From the NCBI GenBank assembly GCA_030280995.1, contig JASXTE010000008.1:15948212-16012211 (forward strand): a stretch of DNA of 64,000 bases, in the 5' to 3' direction. Under the pieces are notes generated by a model that saw only the letters and a list, made by a program, of their open reading frames with translations, was not told where the DNA came from and did not search any database. Of the stretch, positions 60,014 to 64,000 are shown piece by piece; position 1 is the first letter of the stretch; each line of letters starts with the position of its first letter. This DNA comes from Hemileia vastatrix. Taxonomy: Eukaryota; Basidiomycota; Pucciniomycetes; Pucciniales; Zaghouaniaceae. The translations under genes and the position numbers were made by a program.

Positions 60014-62445
60014 AGTCTGAGGATGGTGAGCTGTAGACAATTTTAACTCACCGCCACAAATATCCATCAAAGATGTCCAAAATTCAGTTGTAAATTTTGG
60101 GTCTCTATCAGAGATAATGGCTTTTCAAAATCCAAAAATATTAAACATGTAAGACCTCCATAAGAAAGCTAATTCTTTATTGGATACATCTTTGTGGGTG
60201 GAAATAAATTTGCACATTTTGGTGAATCTATCCACTATTACCCAACAAGAGTTATAGCTGTCTTTACCTGCTACAGGAAGACCAGTGACAAAATCCATGT
60301 TAATGAATTTCCAAGGAGCATAAGGTGCTTAAATATGTTGCAACAATCCTGCTCTTTTACCTTTCAATCTTTTAGATTTTTGACAAGAATCACAAGATTC
60401 AACATATAATTTAGTGTCTTCAGACATATTAGCCCACCAAGCAGTGTTTTTAATTCTGATAATGTTTTTCTGAAGATCAAAATGTCCTGCTAATGTGTCA
60501 TCATGACAAATTTTTAAGATGGTTTCATTCATGGAAACAGGAATAACAATGACATTGGTCAGTTTTCTCCTGTAATAAATATAACCATCTTCAATGGAAA
60601 ACTTTCCCTTACTCAAAGCACTCTGGTACTTTGGACAAAGATTTTTTATCAATGCTTGAATAGAAGCATTCTTTGGATCATTCAAGATTGTAACCAATTT
60701 CTTTAAATCAAAATCTTGATCATATGAATCCAGAATTAATTGTAACAGTTCTTCTTCCATATCAACTATATATATACCATGTATATGAACAGTATCACCT
60801 TCAGGCACATAGGCAGGATTGGAGTCATTATTTTGCAGGGGCAACCTTGAAAGCATATCAAAGTTGGAGTGAACATTTCCAGCTCTATGGATAATTGTCA
60901 TTCTTCCTCTGTACTCTTGAACAGCAAGTTGCCACCTAAACATATGTCTATTTGGTGTCTTTAGGTTCAAGAGGGATTTGACAGCACTACAGTCAGTTAC
61001 CAATTCAAATATTTGGTCATCTAGGTAATAGTGAAGCTTCTCAAGAGCCCAAACAACTGCTAAACACTCTATTTGAGTGGCACCATATTTCAATTCACTA
61101 TTTCTCAAGGTTCTTGAAATATAACAAATTACAACTTCTGAGGATTTATCATTAATAATTTGTTTTTGGTGAAGGGCAGAACCCAGTCCAACAAAGCTAG
61201 CATCTGTGTAAAGGACAAAATTTTTTATGAAATCTGGAAGAGCCAAGATAGGGGCTGTCATTAAACAATTTTTCAATGTATCAAAAGCTTTTTGAAAGTC
61301 ATTATTCCAGATAAAGACAACATCTTTTCTAGTCAGTTTGGTAAGAGGTAAGGCTATGACCTAATAATTTTTAATATATTGTCTATAATAACCACACATA
61401 CCCAAAAAACTTTGGATTTCTCTCACAGAAGTTGGTGCTTTTACATTTTGAATTGCAGAAACTTTATTCTGGTCTACACAAATCTTTAAGCCTGACACAA
61501 CATGGCCAAGGACTTTCAAGGATTTAAAACCAAAATTACACTTTTTCAAGACAATTTCATATTAATTTGATCCATTTTTTGGAAAACTCTATTTAATTGA
61601 ATCATATTTTCATCAAAAGTTTTAGAAAAAACTATAATGTCATCAATATACACCATGAGCCATTCTTCAATTATCTCCTGATGGAAATTGTTATCCATTA
61701 CTTTCTGAAAAACTGAAGGTGCAATTTTAGGGCCAAATGGCATCCTAACATACTTATATATTACCATATGAGTAGCAATAAGCAAGAAATTTTATGATTT
61801 TTTCTCAACAGGTATTTGATGATCACCTTTATTACCATCCAGACAACTAATAATTCTTGCACCTTGCAAGGTAGCATGTATTGAATTAATTCTGGGTAAA
61901 GGACAAATATCATCAACAGTATAAGTCTTTAATGCTCTATAATCCCCACATAATATAGCCTGATCTTTTTTATAAGAAAACAAAACAGGGGAGATGAAAC
62001 AATATTTTGGGGTGACATCCACCTTCTCAATGATATTCATTTTTAATAATGTGGCAATATTATCTTCAATATCCTTTCTCTTTGTTGGAGAAGCAGGATA
62101 TGGTTTTTTCTTAAGACTAGGAGGAATATCATTCAAATTACAGGATAAAGTAATTTTCATTACATCCTTAACAATTCCTAAGACATGAGAACCACGAGAA
62201 AAATCCATAGGGAAAAATGTAATTAATGCTATCATTGAATCTTTCTGATAAACTGTTAATTGATCACCAAATGAAGCTGTTTTAATCTCAGACAATAATT
62301 CATTCATTTCCTCTGTTTTTCTGCCTTTACATTGGATCAAAGAGTGACGAGATTTTAATAAGGGTGCAGAATGCTTTTTAGAAGAAGAAATTTTAAATTT
62401 TCTTTTCCCATTCAATCCCAAGGTAAAAAAATTGTTTTCAGGATC
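60014..62445 (-). pseudogene. Element B pol: RT, RNase H, integrase core, disrupted
   Basis: Read from 62445 downward. Upstream of RT is LGIVKDVMKITLS and EKVDVTPKYCFISPV. RT has CGDYRALKTYTVDD, ISCLDGNKGDHQIPV (first catalytic Asp), MPFGPKIAPSVFQ and MVYIDDIIVFS (catalytic YIDD intact). The connection has LGHVVS and REIQSFLGMCGYYRQ. RNase H has LYTDASFVGLGSAL, QIECLAVVWALEK and LVTDCSAVKSL. Integrase has the H/C finger (CHDDTLAGHFDLQ, CDSCQKSKR) and a DDE core with NMDFVTGLPV and ISDRDPKF, then HHPQTDG at the LTR junction. Breaks: TAG 62446-62448, a stop near 61790, a one-base frameshift near 61548, TAG near 61362, TAA near 60330 and one near 60120. Domains and order are Ty3/Gypsy. The element is clearly dead but less decayed than element C. 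Confidence 0.9.
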
Positions 62446-63735
62446 CTACTTAATGCCAAACATGGTTAAAATGTCATTTTCCATAATAAACCAATTGTTT
62501 AAATTTTCATTTTTCATCACAAAAAATTCACAAATAGCTCTGACAAAACCACCATTATAATTAAAGAATACAGTGGTTTTGTATTTTTCAATGGGAAATA
62601 ACACAGAACCATAACCTTTCCATTTTTCAGATTTTATAGGTAATAATTTGCATTGATAATCTGTACCCACAGAAGCTAGTGCTTTCTCAGACACTAAACT
62701 TCCTCCAGAACCAGAGTCAAGAATAACCTCAACATTTCTACCATTTATGATAACTGGAGCTCTCAAAGGTGATATTAAAATGGAACTGTCAGTAATATCT
62801 TTAATTACTTCATCATTTTCTACAGAAGACAAGTCAATATCACAATTATCAGACCAATTATATAAATATTGGATATCCTTTTCTAAAACTAGAACTTCCT
62901 GAGAAGACTCATTGTCATAAGAGATATTGCTTTTACAGTCACTGGAGGAATCATCAAGATCAGCTTGAGTATTTTCAGATTCCTCAGATTTTTCAACAAG
63001 ATGAACTTTCCTGTCACAAATATGTCCTTTCTTCCATGGTTTGTTACATTTAAAGCAAGTGTTTGTTGTATATTTCTTTGGTGCAACTGGGGCAGAAGGT
63101 CTACCAGTCTTGTCTGGAAGTTTTGTGGAAGGCTTTTGTTGGTCATGATAAGATTTGACAGGATAATTCCTTGGTTCATATCTATGATTTAGTAGGACTT
63201 CATTACAGATATTAATAAAGGAAGAATTCTCTCTCACATGCTCAGTCCTTGCCACAATCAAATCTCTCAGAGAATTTGGTAATTTATAGAGAATTTTATC
63301 TCTCCAAACATCATAATCCATTTTAGGATCCATGGCTCTAAGAATTTTTGTAATTTTCATAAGGAAAAAAATAGGTTTTTCAGGGGAGGAGGACACATAT
63401 TTAGCATTCTCATATAATCTCTGCTGGGAAAGCCTGAATTTGGAACCACCAAATTGATTTTCAATAAATGTTTTCCACTTTTTCAAAGGATAATGTTGAT
63501 TTTCCAGTAAGACAGATTCATACCACATTAAAGCTACATTGGAAAATAAAGAAATTAATTTAGAGACAATTTCTTCATCTGGTAATTTATAAGAGTTTTT
63601 CAGATTATCAACTCTCTGAACAAAGTGTTTCCAGTCAGATGAAAAGTCACCATCAAAAGTGGGATATTGATCCAGTTTGGGCCAATTTTTCTGGCTACTG
63701 GAATGGCCCATCTTTTGATTTGAATTATTTAACAT
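62446..63735 (-). CDS. Element B gag-protease frame
   Basis: A 429-codon frame, the longest intact retrotransposon frame here apart from the gag of element A. It begins at ATG 63735 but is open some codons upstream, so the true start may be earlier. Gag core residues include WPKLDQYPTFDGDFSSDW, PDEEIVSKLISLFSNVAL and the WKTFIENQFGG segment. A Cys/His knuckle follows (CFKCNKPWKKGHIC), a variant with a longer second spacer that is common in Ty3/Gypsy gags. An acidic linker (SESENTQADLDDSSSD-like) comes next, then a retropepsin domain with VILDSGSGGSLVS, where the catalytic Asp is intact, unlike element A. It ends in TAG 62446-62448, followed in the same frame by pol. Such a stop could be a normal readthrough point, but element C has a sense codon there, so decay is more likely. 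Confidence 0.8.
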   Translation of the reverse strand: MLNNSNQKMGHSSSQKNWPKLDQYPTFDGDFSSDWKHFVQRVDNLKNSYKLPDEEIVSKLISLFSNVALMWYESVLLENQHYPLKKWKTFIENQFGGSKFRLSQQRLYENAKYVSSSPEKPIFFLMKITKILRAMDPKMDYDVWRDKILYKLPNSLRDLIVARTEHVRENSSFINICNEVLLNHRYEPRNYPVKSYHDQQKPSTKLPDKTGRPSAPVAPKKYTTNTCFKCNKPWKKGHICDRKVHLVEKSEESENTQADLDDSSSDCKSNISYDNESSQEVLVLEKDIQYLYNWSDNCDIDLSSVENDEVIKDITDSSILISPLRAPVIINGRNVEVILDSGSGGSLVSEKALASVGTDYQCKLLPIKSEKWKGYGSVLFPIEKYKTTVFFNYNGGFVRAICEFFVMKNENLNNWFIMENDILTMFGIK

Positions 63736-64000
63736 TAATAATTCTTGAAGTTTAGCCAGGTGTTCAGAAATTTCATTATTTACAGAAAAAGGCTACTCAT
63801 CAAAGGAAGTTGTCTCTTTATCAGTTTAACTTTTCTTTCACCATGATCCACAATATTACCTGTGTAAGAAGATTTGTTATTATACATTCTAACATGTTTA
63901 TCAAACAAATTACTTACCATGGAAAGGGAGGAAATATCCTCTGTGCCTTCTTTCTTCTGACTCCCTGATAAGGATGGGCCTGAGGAGATGGATGGTAGTT
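63736..64000 (-). pseudogene. Element B gag N-terminal region, cut by window edge
   Basis: Minus strand upstream of the gag frame. In one frame it reads SGPSLSGSQKKEGTEDISS and DKHVRMYNNKSSYTGN before a stop near 63797. In the gag frame NNEISEHLAKLQELL precedes the ATG and a TAG lies near 63785. So the gag start is uncertain and probably broken. The 5' LTR and primer site are beyond 64000. Confidence 0.5.

Overview
This window is from a eukaryotic nuclear genome, most likely a filamentous dikaryan fungus. The evidence is an AA9-type lytic polysaccharide monooxygenase gene with short GT-AG introns, a second gene with a 68-bp intron, and several Ty3/Gypsy elements with RT motifs typical of fungi; one carries a chromodomain-like tail. 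The strong AT bias, high repeat load and RT type fit a basidiomycete, perhaps a rust-like genome, but the sequence alone does not prove this.

Layout. (1) 1-22653: head-to-tail satellite array, monomer about 1697 bp, 13 near-identical copies plus the first part of a fourteenth. (2) 22654-34656: a 12.0-kb Ty3/Gypsy retrotransposon, here called element A (+ strand), inserted inside satellite copy 14 with a 4-bp target duplication. It has two 1100-bp LTRs, a PBS and a PPT, but gag-pol is broken by stops and frameshifts. (3) 34657-41959: the rest of the satellite, more diverged, split at 36306-37790 by a solo LTR-like insertion with a 5-bp target duplication. (4) 41960-42300: a much older relative of the satellite. 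(5) 43060-47395: a decayed minus-strand Ty3/Gypsy copy (element C) with an LTR. (6) 47398-51059: a decayed unknown coding remnant, AT-rich spacer and a cluster of TA-flanked MITE-like repeats. (7) 51060-54228: the only apparently intact host genes, a possible Orc6-like gene (+) and an AA9 gene (-). (8) 55546-64000: a minus-strand Ty3/Gypsy element B with an internally duplicated LTR, chromodomain-like C-terminus, integrase, RNase H, RT, protease and gag. Its integrase is interrupted by a solo LTR with a 5-bp target duplication. It runs off the right edge.

The most unusual signal is in element A. A short hairpin, 4-bp stem around a 6-base loop close to CACCAA and followed by a TTAAACTGG-like tail, occurs about 26 times between 26.7 and 32.9 kb. 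Two stem base pairs change together (CC/GG, GG/CC, AG/CT), so pairing is kept while sequence varies. It occurs in coding sequence, always in the same reading phase, and in the 2.5-kb 3' noncoding region. I know no described name for it. Most other content is ordinary repeat decay. Small ORFs repeated in the satellite are judged non-coding.
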